From Actinomycetota bacterium (GTDB taxonomy: Bacteria > Actinomycetota > Actinomycetes > Nanopelagicales > Nanopelagicaceae), in the NCBI GenBank assembly GCA_002737595.1, contig NSHZ01000058.1, positions 1 to 10,440 of the forward strand: a DNA stretch of 10,440 nucleotides, in the 5' to 3' direction. This document shows positions 1 to 6,806 of the stretch, piece by piece (within the stretch, counting starts at the first letter, position 1; each line of letters starts with the position of its first letter). The notes under the pieces were generated by a model, which was given only the letters and a program-made list of their open reading frames with translations, was not told where the DNA came from and did no database searches. The position numbers were made by a program, and so were the translations under genes.

Positions 1-1
1 T

Positions 2-1624
2 CACTTTAATATCGATTTTTGGGTAGATGGCGTGTGGTACCCAGCAGTTATCGATATGAATATGGAGCTAGCGCCAGGGAAAGTAACTGCGATAGTAGGT
101 GAATCGGGTGCTGGAAAATCAACCGTGGCACTTGGACTTATGTCACTGCTTGCGGCAAATGCTCGGATGTCAGGCTCTGTCATGGTTAAAGATCAAGAGA
201 TGCTCAATGCAAAGCCCTTATTGCTACGCAAGTTTCGTGGAAAAGAGGTTGCCTATATATTCCAGGAGCCGATGACGGCACTTAATCCCCTTTTCACAAT
301 TGGTTATCAGATAGTCGAGACCTTGCGTAATCACTTTGATATGGGTCCTAAAGAGGCACATGCTCGCGCCCTTGAACTCATCACTATGGTCGATATCCCA
401 GATCCACAGATATCAATCGAGAAATACCCACATCAACTATCAGGAGGTCAGCGCCAGCGGGCGATGATCGCGCAGGCACTTGCATGTGATCCAGGGTTGC
501 TTGTGGCCGATGAGCCAACGACCGCTCTGGATGTGACCGTTCAGGCTGAGATTCTCGATCTGATGCGAGGATTAAAGGACAAATTCAATTCAGCAATTCT
601 GCTTATCACTCATGATATGGGTGTAGTTGCAGATATGGCCGATGAGATAATCGTCATGAAAGATGGGCTAACCGTTGAGAGTGGTACGGCCGACCAAATC
701 TTCAATAGGCCTCGCCATCCCTACACTCGCGAGCTCTTAGCAGCCGTTCCAAAGTTGGGTGCTTCAAAGAAGCGCGTACTTGCCTATAAAGAGAGTTCAA
801 AGCCGGCACCTGTCTTAAAGATCGACAATGTCACTATCGAGTATCCCAAACGTGGCCGGGTTCCAGCATTTGTCGCCGTGAAGAACTTCTCTCTTGAGAT
901 CTTTCCTGGTGAGATCGTGGGCCTTGTTGGCGAATCGGGCTCTGGTAAGACGACTCTGGGCCGTGCATCGATCGGACTTATTCCTATCAAGGAGGGCTCA
1001 CTTGAGATTGTTGGTAAAGACATCAGTCATGCGACCCAAAAGGAGCTCTTTGGGATTCGTCGCCATACTGGAATTGTCTTTCAAGATCCAGCCTCATCCC
1101 TTAACCCGCGACTTCCCATCGGTGAATCGATCGGTGAGCCGATATTTTTAGCAAAGTTAGCAAAGGGGCCAGAGTTAGCCAGAATGGTCGAGGAATTACT
1201 TGATCAAGTCGAGCTTCCGCGTAGTTATCGCAACCGTTATCCGCATGAGCTCTCTGGTGGTCAGCGACAGCGCGTAGGTATCGCACGTGCACTCGCCCTG
1301 ACCCCAGATCTATTGATCGCCGATGAGCCGACATCTGCTTTAGATGTCTCGGTCCAGGCCCGCTTCCTCGATCTTCTTCAAGAGTTGCAAGGCAAGTTGA
1401 ACTTCGCCTGCCTCTTTATCTCTCACGATTTAGCGGTCGTGGATATCTTGGCGCATCGAATTGCCGTGATGCAAAACGGTCTACTCGTCGAATCTGGTGA
1501 TCGTGATCAGATTTTGAAGAATCCAAAAAATGACTACACGCGGCGTCTGATCTCAGCGGTTCCAGTGCCAGATCCTGCAGAGCAACGCATACGTCGTGAG
1601 GCGCGTTTAGCCCTTAAAAAGTAG
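2..1624 (+). CDS. Dipeptide/oligopeptide ABC transporter ATP-binding protein with two fused ATPase domains (5' partial)
   Basis: The frame is open to the left edge, so the N-terminus is missing; the first visible GTG (base 32) lies inside the first domain and is not a start. The visible 540 residues hold two complete ABC ATPase cores in tandem. Numbered from the first visible codon, domain 1 has Walker A GESGAGKS (33-40), Q-loop FQEP (87-90), signature LSGGQ (146-150), Walker B LLVADEP (166-172) and switch His in THD (204). Domain 2 has GESGSGKT (310-317), FQDP (360-363), LSGGQ (417-421), LLIADEP (437-443) and the switch His in SHD. Each domain is followed by an oligopeptide-type C-terminal motif (HPYTRELLAAVP, NDYTRRLISAVP). 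Family knowledge: this is the DppD-DppF/YejF layout, a cytoplasmic subunit that hydrolyses ATP to drive peptide (sometimes nickel or glutathione) import with two permeases and a binding protein, presumably encoded upstream. The exact substrate cannot be read from this subunit. No residue of either ATP site appears lost. Confidence 0.95.
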   Translation, partial: HFNIDFWVDGVWYPAVIDMNMELAPGKVTAIVGESGAGKSTVALGLMSLLAANARMSGSVMVKDQEMLNAKPLLLRKFRGKEVAYIFQEPMTALNPLFTIGYQIVETLRNHFDMGPKEAHARALELITMVDIPDPQISIEKYPHQLSGGQRQRAMIAQALACDPGLLVADEPTTALDVTVQAEILDLMRGLKDKFNSAILLITHDMGVVADMADEIIVMKDGLTVESGTADQIFNRPRHPYTRELLAAVPKLGASKKRVLAYKESSKPAPVLKIDNVTIEYPKRGRVPAFVAVKNFSLEIFPGEIVGLVGESGSGKTTLGRASIGLIPIKEGSLEIVGKDISHATQKELFGIRRHTGIVFQDPASSLNPRLPIGESIGEPIFLAKLAKGPELARMVEELLDQVELPRSYRNRYPHELSGGQRQRVGIARALALTPDLLIADEPTSALDVSVQARFLDLLQELQGKLNFACLFISHDLAVVDILAHRIAVMQNGLLVESGDRDQILKNPKNDYTRRLISAVPVPDPAEQRIRREARLALKK

Positions 1625-1628
1625 GGGG

Positions 1629-2864
1629 TTAGTTGCTCGACTGCCCACTTCGGTGTGTATAACGACCTAAGAAATCAGCCTTCATCTCCATAAAGTTGCC
1701 ATCGAGTAACGCCTGTCGCATCTGATCGACCAGGCGCACAATGAAGCGCTCATTATGGATCGTCGCAAGAGTTGCTGCGACGAGCTCTTTAGCGCGAAAA
1801 ACATGGTGCAGATAAGCCCGTGTGTAGTGCGCACAGGTGTAACAGTCACATTCATCATCTATTGGCGTGAAATCGCGCTTATAACCGCTATTTGATAGGT
1901 TAAAACGCCCCTCCATCGTGTACACAGCACTTGTGCGAGCGATTCTGCTGGCAAGGACACAGTCAAATGTATCGATCCCGTTCTCAACACCGACAAAGAG
2001 ATCCTCGGGGGCACCGATCCCCAGTAAGTGGCGTGGTTTGTCCTCGGGCAGGATCTCATTGACCCAGGTGATGATTGTGCCTAACTGGGATTTATCCAAT
2101 GCACCGCCGATTCCAAAGCCATCAAAGCGTTGAGCATCTGATTCAAGGCCCCCTAACTCAGTGGCGGCACGTTTGCGCAACTCCTCATACTGGGCGCCTT
2201 GGATGACACCGAACAGGGCTTGGTAGGGCTTATCGATTCGTTCATCAGTTAATCGCTTGTGCTCATCCAGGCACCTGATCGCCCAGGCATAGGTGCGCTC
2301 CATCGCAAGAATTTGATAGGCGCGCGTGTTGTGCAACGTCGTGCACTCATCGAAGGCGAAGATGATATCTGCGCCAATCTTGTGTTGGACCTGCATCGAG
2401 ACCTCTGGCGTAAATCTATGCATCGAGCCATCTATGTGAGATTTGAAGGTGACGCCCTCATCATCTACATGGGCCAAGCGCTCTTTATTCTGTGCGATCA
2501 CATCATCATCTCGGAAAGTATCCGCATCCATAGCCAATACTTTTTTGAATCCAACACCTAGAGATAGAACTTGGAAGCCACCGGAGTCGGTAACAGTTGG
2601 CCCCGGCCAGTTCATAAATTCGCCAAGCCCGCCAGCCTCATCCAGGATCTCTGGGCCTGGTTGAAGATAAAGGTGGTAGGCATTTGCCAACAAGGCCTGC
2701 GCACCAAGATCTGCCATAGCCTCTGGGAGCACCGATTTGACGCTGGCCCTGGTGCCTACTGGGATGAAGGCAGGTGTTTGAATCGGACCATGTGGTGTAT
2801 TAATGGTTCCCACACGTGCACGTGAGTGCGATTGGGCATGTTTGATATCAAAGGAGAAGTTCAC
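1629..2864 (-). CDS. tgt: tRNA-guanine(34) transglycosylase (queuine tRNA-ribosyltransferase)
   Basis: This enzyme exchanges guanine at wobble position 34 of GUN-anticodon tRNAs (Asp, Asn, His, Tyr) for preQ1 in the bacterial queuosine pathway; it is cytoplasmic and zinc-binding. The 411 residues show the TIM-barrel landmarks: the general acid/base Asp93 in DSGGFQ, nucleophile Asp301 in DCVLASRIART, substrate-pocket GVIQG (219-223), and the zinc site Cys339, Cys341, Cys344 and His370. The Asp-to-Cys (38) and Cys-to-His (31) spacings match the E. coli enzyme as I recall it. It is longer than the usual ~375 residues, mainly from an insertion around residues 101-135, after DSGGFQ. The start is GTG: the encoded MNFSFDIKHA is the normal family N-terminus. 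There is no Shine-Dalgarno sequence before it, but the upstream peptidase stop is only 3 bp away, so translational coupling is likely. The 3' end meets the convergent ABC gene with a 4-bp gap. Confidence 0.97.
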   Translation of the reverse strand: MNFSFDIKHAQSHSRARVGTINTPHGPIQTPAFIPVGTRASVKSVLPEAMADLGAQALLANAYHLYLQPGPEILDEAGGLGEFMNWPGPTVTDSGGFQVLSLGVGFKKVLAMDADTFRDDDVIAQNKERLAHVDDEGVTFKSHIDGSMHRFTPEVSMQVQHKIGADIIFAFDECTTLHNTRAYQILAMERTYAWAIRCLDEHKRLTDERIDKPYQALFGVIQGAQYEELRKRAATELGGLESDAQRFDGFGIGGALDKSQLGTIITWVNEILPEDKPRHLLGIGAPEDLFVGVENGIDTFDCVLASRIARTSAVYTMEGRFNLSNSGYKRDFTPIDDECDCYTCAHYTRAYLHHVFRAKELVAATLATIHNERFIVRLVDQMRQALLDGNFMEMKADFLGRYTHRSGQSSN

Positions 2865-2867
2865 GAA

Positions 2868-4817
2868 CTACCAAATCGCAACGCGGAGATGTTCTGCTAA
2901 CCAGAGAGCATCTTTTTCGCTCACATCGAAGGCCTCATAGAAGGGCGTGAAGTTCTTGACGATCTGATTGCAGCGAAACTCTGCAGGTGAGTGCGGATCT
3001 GTTGCGATTCGACGGCGCATCTCTTGCGGGCGCACCTTTGTGCGCCAGATCTGAGCCCAAGAGAGCATCAAGCGCTGCTCACCAGTGAGGCCATCGATGA
3101 CGGGCGATGCCTCACCTTGTAAGGCGATCTGGTAGGCCTTAAATGCGATCGTCAATCCACCCAGGTCTCCAATATTTTCACCGATTGTCAACGCCCCATT
3201 GACCGTAACATCAGGGGCCTCCTCCGGCCTGAGCAGGTCATATTGGGCGATGAGAGCCTTGGTGCGCTCTTCAAAGGCGGCCCGATCTGAGTCGCTCCAC
3301 CAGTTATTCAAAGCGCCATCTCCATCGTATTTCGAACCTTGATCATCAAAGCCATGTCCGATCTCGTGGCCAATAACCGCCCCGATTCCACCGTAATTGA
3401 CGGCATCATCGTGATCTAATCCAAAAAACGGTGGCTGCAGGATCGCAGCGGGAAAGACGATCTCATTCATTACTGGGTTGTAATAGGCATTGACAGTTTG
3501 GGGCGCCATGAACCACTCATCGCGATCGACAGGCTTTCCGATTTTGGCTAGTTCACGATCTCGCGCGAACTTTATGACGGCTCCAACATTTCCATAGAGA
3601 TCATCTGGGGTCGTTTGCAGTGCGCTGTAATCGCGCCACTTATCTGGATAGCCAATCTTAGGGCGGAACTTATCCAATTTTTCTAACGCCTTCACCTTAG
3701 TTTGGGGACTCATCCACTCGAGTTCATTGATACTCACTCGATAGGCCTCGATGAGATTGGCAACAAGCTTCTCCATACGGGCCTTTGCCTGCGCAGGGAA
3801 ATAACTCTCGACATAGATCTTTCCAACGGCCTCGCCCAGTGAGCCCTCGATCATGGAGACGGCGCGCTTCCAGCGCTCTCGCAGTTCTGGGGTGCCGCTG
3901 AGTGTTGTGCCATAGAAATTAAAGTTCTCAAGCACAAACTCATCGCTCATGTATGGCGCGCCTGCACTGATGATGTGCCACTTGAGCCAGGCCCGCCAAG
4001 CTTCGAGATCAAAACTAGATAGAAGTGTTTCAAGCCCCTGAAAAAATGATGGCTGCTGGATGATCACAGAGTCCAAGACGGGAGATGGGATCTCACCAGC
4101 GCTCAAGTAGAGATTCCAGTCAAAGGCTGGCATCAATCCCACGACCTGTTCGCGCACCATCTTGTTATAGGTCAAAGTTGCATCCCTGTTAGTGACTTGA
4201 TCCCAATGGTGGGCGGCGATGCTGGTTTCCAGGGCCATGACGCGGGCAGCGTTTTGCCCCGGTGCTTGGACACCTGCTAGCTCGAACATTCTGGCTATAT
4301 GGATAAGGAAGGCGCTGCGAATATCTTCATACTTTTCTTCACGGTAGTAGGCCTCATCGGGAAGGGAGATTCCACCCTGGGCTAGATACATGATGTTGGT
4401 GGAGGCATCCTTCTCATCGGCGTAGATATAGCTAGCAAATATCCCAGATACCCCATGTGCCTCAAGCCTGGATAGGGTTGAGGTGAAATCGGCTATTGTT
4501 GAGATGAGATCGACTTGGGCAAGTGCTGGGCTGATGGGCGAAACACCTTTGGCATTGACCGAGCGCGTGTCCATGAAGGAGCGATAGAGATTGGTGAGCT
4601 TAGTCGCCTCATCTGTTCCCGTTGCGCTCTCAATAATCTCTCGAACCCGTGCTTCAGACTCAACTCTGAGTTTTACAAAGGCTCCATCAGTTGCGCGATC
4701 TGCTGGAATTTCGGCGGTACTGAGCCAGGCACCATTGAAGTGGCGGTAGAGATCATCTTGAATCCGTACGGATACATCCCGATGGCTCATATCTAGGCCA
4801 GAGTTCTCTAACTTCAT
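2868..4817 (-). CDS. M13-family zinc metallopeptidase (neprilysin/PepO-like endopeptidase)
   Basis: The 649-residue protein is a gluzincin of family M13, which cleaves oligopeptides. Visible landmarks are the N-terminal QDDLYRHFNGAWL segment (20-32) typical of bacterial M13 enzymes, the substrate-binding NAYY (443-446), the zinc motif HEIGH (484-488, with Glu485 catalytic), the third zinc ligand in ENIGD (Glu547, with Asp551), and the C-terminal Trp normal for the family. No signal peptide or membrane anchor is visible, so it is probably cytosolic, unlike neprilysin. The frame stays open to an ATG at 4985, but that start would lie within a terminator hairpin and add 56 unrelated residues. The chosen ATG at 4817 has AAGGAGA 6 nt upstream and gives the family N-terminus. 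It is the first gene of a pair with tgt (3-bp spacing). An ABC peptide transporter gene lies nearby but converges, so it is not in the same operon. A peptide-recycling role is inference. Confidence 0.93.
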   Translation of the reverse strand: MKLENSGLDMSHRDVSVRIQDDLYRHFNGAWLSTAEIPADRATDGAFVKLRVESEARVREIIESATGTDEATKLTNLYRSFMDTRSVNAKGVSPISPALAQVDLISTIADFTSTLSRLEAHGVSGIFASYIYADEKDASTNIMYLAQGGISLPDEAYYREEKYEDIRSAFLIHIARMFELAGVQAPGQNAARVMALETSIAAHHWDQVTNRDATLTYNKMVREQVVGLMPAFDWNLYLSAGEIPSPVLDSVIIQQPSFFQGLETLLSSFDLEAWRAWLKWHIISAGAPYMSDEFVLENFNFYGTTLSGTPELRERWKRAVSMIEGSLGEAVGKIYVESYFPAQAKARMEKLVANLIEAYRVSINELEWMSPQTKVKALEKLDKFRPKIGYPDKWRDYSALQTTPDDLYGNVGAVIKFARDRELAKIGKPVDRDEWFMAPQTVNAYYNPVMNEIVFPAAILQPPFFGLDHDDAVNYGGIGAVIGHEIGHGFDDQGSKYDGDGALNNWWSDSDRAAFEERTKALIAQYDLLRPEEAPDVTVNGALTIGENIGDLGGLTIAFKAYQIALQGEASPVIDGLTGEQRLMLSWAQIWRTKVRPQEMRRRIATDPHSPAEFRCNQIVKNFTPFYEAFDVSEKDALWLAEHLRVAIW

Positions 4818-4823
4818 TAAGTG

Positions 4824-4830
4824 TCTCCTT
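4824..4830 (-). promoter_or_regulatory. Ribosome binding site that fixes the M13 peptidase start
   Basis: On the minus strand the sequence reads AAGGAGA, then six bases, then ATG (4817-4815). It is the only good Shine-Dalgarno match near the 5' end of the frame, and it decides for the 649-residue form over the longer open frame. Confidence 0.8.
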
Positions 4831-4970
4831 TTCACCGACCAATCAAGGTAGGCAGGTATCTGTTTAAGCACACGCATGTGTATGGGTAAAACGCTACCGC
4901 ACTCACTCGGCTTAACCCACTCGGAGTTCGAAGATCCATATAAACGAAAGGAGCGCAGGAGAGAGGGCAT

Positions 4971-5003
4971 AAAAAAACCCGCCACATACAGTGGCGGGTT
5001 TTT
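4971..5003 (-). terminator. Rho-independent terminator after the histone-like gene
   Basis: CCCGCCAC (4978-4985) pairs perfectly with GTGGCGGG (4991-4998) around the 5-base loop ATACA. A run of A (4971-4977) and a run of T (4999-5003) flank the stem. Read on the minus strand, the GC stem is followed by seven T, eleven bases past the stop of the histone-like gene, as expected for an intrinsic terminator. The flanking runs also pair with each other, so the element could act in both directions, but no plus-strand gene ends near it. It isolates the histone-like gene from the peptidase-tgt pair downstream, which therefore needs its own promoter somewhere in 4818-4970. I could not identify that promoter with confidence. 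Confidence 0.93.
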
Positions 5004-5014
5004 CTAAGTGATAG

Positions 5015-5359
5015 TTACTTCTTAGCTGCCTTCTTGCGACGGCGCTTCTTTGGAGCAGCTGATGCAGCTGCTGCCTTCTTACGGCGACGCTTTGGAGCTG
5101 CCTTCTTGGCTGCTGCCTTCTTACGACGCTTTGGAGCTGCCTTCTTGGCTGCTGCCTTCTTACGACGCTTTGGAGCTGCCTTCTTGGCTGCTGCCTTCTT
5201 ACGGCGCTTTGGAGCTGCCTTCTTAGCTGCTGCCTTCTTACGGCGCTTCTTTGGAGCAGCCTTCTTAGCTGCTGCCTTCTTACGGCGCTTCTTTGGAGCA
5301 GCTGGTGCTGCTGCCTTCTTACGGCGCTTCTTCGGTGCTGCTTTCTTTGCTGCGGCCAC
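5015..5359 (-). CDS. Histone H1-like, Lys/Ala/Arg/Pro-rich basic DNA-binding protein
   Basis: The 114-residue protein is built almost only from Ala (43), Lys (42), Arg (18) and Pro (9), with one Ser and the initiator Met. It has no acidic, aromatic or branched residue, so its net charge is about +60. It consists of repeats of the type KKAAPKRRKKAAA (13 residues, with 14-15-residue variants at both ends). This resembles eukaryotic H1 tails, chlamydial Hc-type proteins and the basic tails of actinobacterial HU (HupB), so binding and compacting DNA, or possibly RNA, is the likely role; this is inferred from composition. It is disordered by composition and has no HU fold. The start is GTG at 5359 with AGGAGAA 4 nt upstream. 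An in-frame TAG lies three codons before the start, so it is not the severed tail of a longer frame. A strong terminator follows the stop, making it a single-gene unit. Such repeat proteins are easily mis-assembled or variable in length. Confidence 0.85.
   Translation of the reverse strand: MAAAKKAAPKKRRKKAAAPAAPKKRRKKAAAKKAAPKKRRKKAAAKKAAPKRRKKAAAKKAAPKRRKKAAAKKAAPKRRKKAAAKKAAPKRRRKKAAAASAAPKKRRRKKAAKK
5091..5207. repeat. Three tandem 39-bp repeats inside the histone-like gene
   Basis: Units begin at 5091, 5130 and 5169, each with TTTGGAGCTGCCTTC. The first two are identical over 39 bp and the third differs by one base (ACGGCGC instead of ACGACGC). Each encodes one 13-residue KKAAPKRRKKAAA unit. 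From 5208 to about 5341 the array degrades into 42-bp variants. Near-identity of synonymous positions points to recent duplication by slippage or unequal recombination. Confidence 0.95.
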
Positions 5360-5527
5360 GTACTTCTCCTATCGGAATGGTTCGGATCCGTCACCCAAAC
5401 CTTTTCATGGACAAGCGTGACACTAAATGAGGAAAAATGCCACATTGTGAGCAAATTAAATGAGTGCGTGTCGTACTTTCTTTTTTAAGATTTTTTATGC
5501 ATTCATGAAGATTTTACGAGAAAAAAC
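5360..5527 (-). other. Intergenic region upstream of the histone-like gene, AT-rich distally
   Basis: These 168 bp lie between the MFS stop and the histone-like start. The proximal end holds the ribosome binding site AGGAGAA (5364-5370). The distal half is AT-rich and carries a direct repeat, AAGATTTT at 5487-5494 and 5508-5515 (AAAATCTT on the gene's strand). The copies are 21 bp apart, about two helical turns. I could not pick a convincing -35/-10 pair and see no clear terminator for the MFS gene, so the promoter must be mapped experimentally. Confidence 0.5.
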
Positions 5528-6796
5528 TTACTCCTTTTCGCGAATTTGATTCTCACGTATTTTTGCAAGAGCGAACTCATTGGTTTTGAGGTCAAATCGC
5601 CGAAATTTCGGCATAAAACCCGCGAGTAGCGCCACTGCAATCACGCAGATAATGCCTCCAGATGTCACTGAGAAGGAGAGACTGGTAACTGCCGCCATGG
5701 AGGCTGCACGCATCTGTCCTGCCAAGGGTCCGATTGAGTATGAGAGGAGTTCGATGCCGGCCAGTCGACCACGATAGCTATCGGGGATCGTCGAATTCCA
5801 CATCGTCGATCGAAAGATCGCACTGACCATGTCAGAGGCCCCGGCCAGGGTCAGAAATATCAGAACGAGAAGAAGTGAGTTCCATACCCCGGCCAGAGCA
5901 ATGGCCGTGCCCCATCCCATCGCCGCCCACATGATCGCCCGACCATGGTGTGAGTAGTTTTTCGTCCAACCCGATGTCAAGGTGACGATGACCGAGCCGA
6001 CGGTACCTGCGGCATAGAGCAGGCCAAGTGCCCATGGCGCTCCAAGCTCATCTGCCCAAAAGGGAATCAATGCAGTTGGCATTGCAAAGAACATCGCCGC
6101 TAGATCCACCAGATAACTTCCACAAAGATCCTGGCGCTTGAAGGCATATTTAATACCCTCCATTAAGGCTGCCAGGGATGGCTTTTGTGCCTCCTTCGAT
6201 GCAGGTATCGAACGAACTCGCGTTAAGAAAATGAGTGAGACGAGAAAGGTAAGAACATCGAGTGCATATCCAACTGAGATTGAGAAAGAGGTGATGAGAA
6301 TTCCACCGATTGTCGGACCAACGATGACACCTAACTGCCAGCGAAGACTCATCAGGGCACTTGCTGCGGCTAGATCCTCATGCTCTACCAATCGTGGCAG
6401 GGCTGCATCGGCGCTGGGCCGTTGAAGTCCGTTGACTGCGGCAAATAATCCAGCGACGATGTAGATCAGGATCAAGTTTGGCTCAGGCAGTAAAGAGTTG
6501 ATCAGAAGTATTGAGGTCAAGATCAGGGCCCCAGCCTCAGTCGCCCAGACCATCTTTTTGCGGTCCACATAATCGGCCAAGACCCCACCGTAGAGGCCAA
6601 AAATAATCAGAGGCACGATCTCAACGACTGCGCTCAGGGCCACCGCTACGTAAGAGTTGGTCATCTCTTTGATCTGGAAAGGTATGGCCACATACGTGAT
6701 CATCGAGCCAAAATAGGTAATGAGCCCTGAGGCCCATAAATTGCGAAAATCTCGGGATTTTTTCAAGGGTGCGAGATCTATCGCAATACCAGCCAT
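5528..6796 (-). CDS. MFS transporter, probable drug/siderophore-type exporter (EntS-like)
   Basis: The 422-residue integral membrane protein has about 12 hydrophobic segments. The major-facilitator motif A lies between TM2 and TM3 (about residues 70-81, GGVLADYVDRKK), and the N-terminal DFRNLWASGLITYFGSMITY is typical of the MFS_3/EntS-like (DHA3) branch. A second conserved segment, IPDSYRGRLAGIE (337-349), sits before TM11 as in EntS homologues. Family members are proton-driven exporters of drugs, macrolides or siderophores; the substrate here cannot be read. The C-terminus is a charged cytoplasmic tail rich in Lys/Glu/Arg. An ATG at 6844 would overlap panB by 38 bp. I prefer ATG 6796 because MAGIAIDLAPL fits the family start and lies 10 bp after the panB stop. 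Neither start has a Shine-Dalgarno sequence, so translation probably depends on coupling to panB. No link in substrate to pantothenate synthesis is evident. Confidence 0.88.
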   Translation of the reverse strand: MAGIAIDLAPLKKSRDFRNLWASGLITYFGSMITYVAIPFQIKEMTNSYVAVALSAVVEIVPLIIFGLYGGVLADYVDRKKMVWATEAGALILTSILLINSLLPEPNLILIYIVAGLFAAVNGLQRPSADAALPRLVEHEDLAAASALMSLRWQLGVIVGPTIGGILITSFSISVGYALDVLTFLVSLIFLTRVRSIPASKEAQKPSLAALMEGIKYAFKRQDLCGSYLVDLAAMFFAMPTALIPFWADELGAPWALGLLYAAGTVGSVIVTLTSGWTKNYSHHGRAIMWAAMGWGTAIALAGVWNSLLLVLIFLTLAGASDMVSAIFRSTMWNSTIPDSYRGRLAGIELLSYSIGPLAGQMRAASMAAVTSLSFSVTSGGIICVIAVALLAGFMPKFRRFDLKTNEFALAKIRENQIREKE

Positions 6797-6806
6797 GAAA
6801 GTGAGT

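Noticed and set aside
32..34. GTG as the start of the ABC ATPase gene
   Set aside because: The frame is open to the window edge, and the preceding codons fit the usual beta-strand before the first Walker A; the true start lies outside the window.
4870..4882. Near-palindrome around ACACGCATGTGT in the peptidase leader
   Set aside because: Only four bases pair on each side of an imperfect centre; this is too short to call an operator.
4818..4985. 56-residue N-terminal extension of the M13 peptidase from an ATG at 4985
   Set aside because: The start falls within the terminator stem, the extension matches no M13 N-terminus, and a strong ribosome site precedes the inner ATG at 4817.
5034..5420. 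Plus-strand frame of 128 codons with Ala/Phe/Leu/Arg repeats opposite the histone-like gene
   Set aside because: It is a mirror of the Lys/Ala repeats, which keep one antisense frame open by composition. The minus-strand gene has the start signal and terminator; this one has neither.
4912..5454. Minus-strand frame of 180 codons rich in Arg/Gln repeats overlapping the histone-like gene
   Set aside because: It is a shifted reading of the same tandem repeats, runs straight through the terminator hairpin and overlaps a better supported gene.
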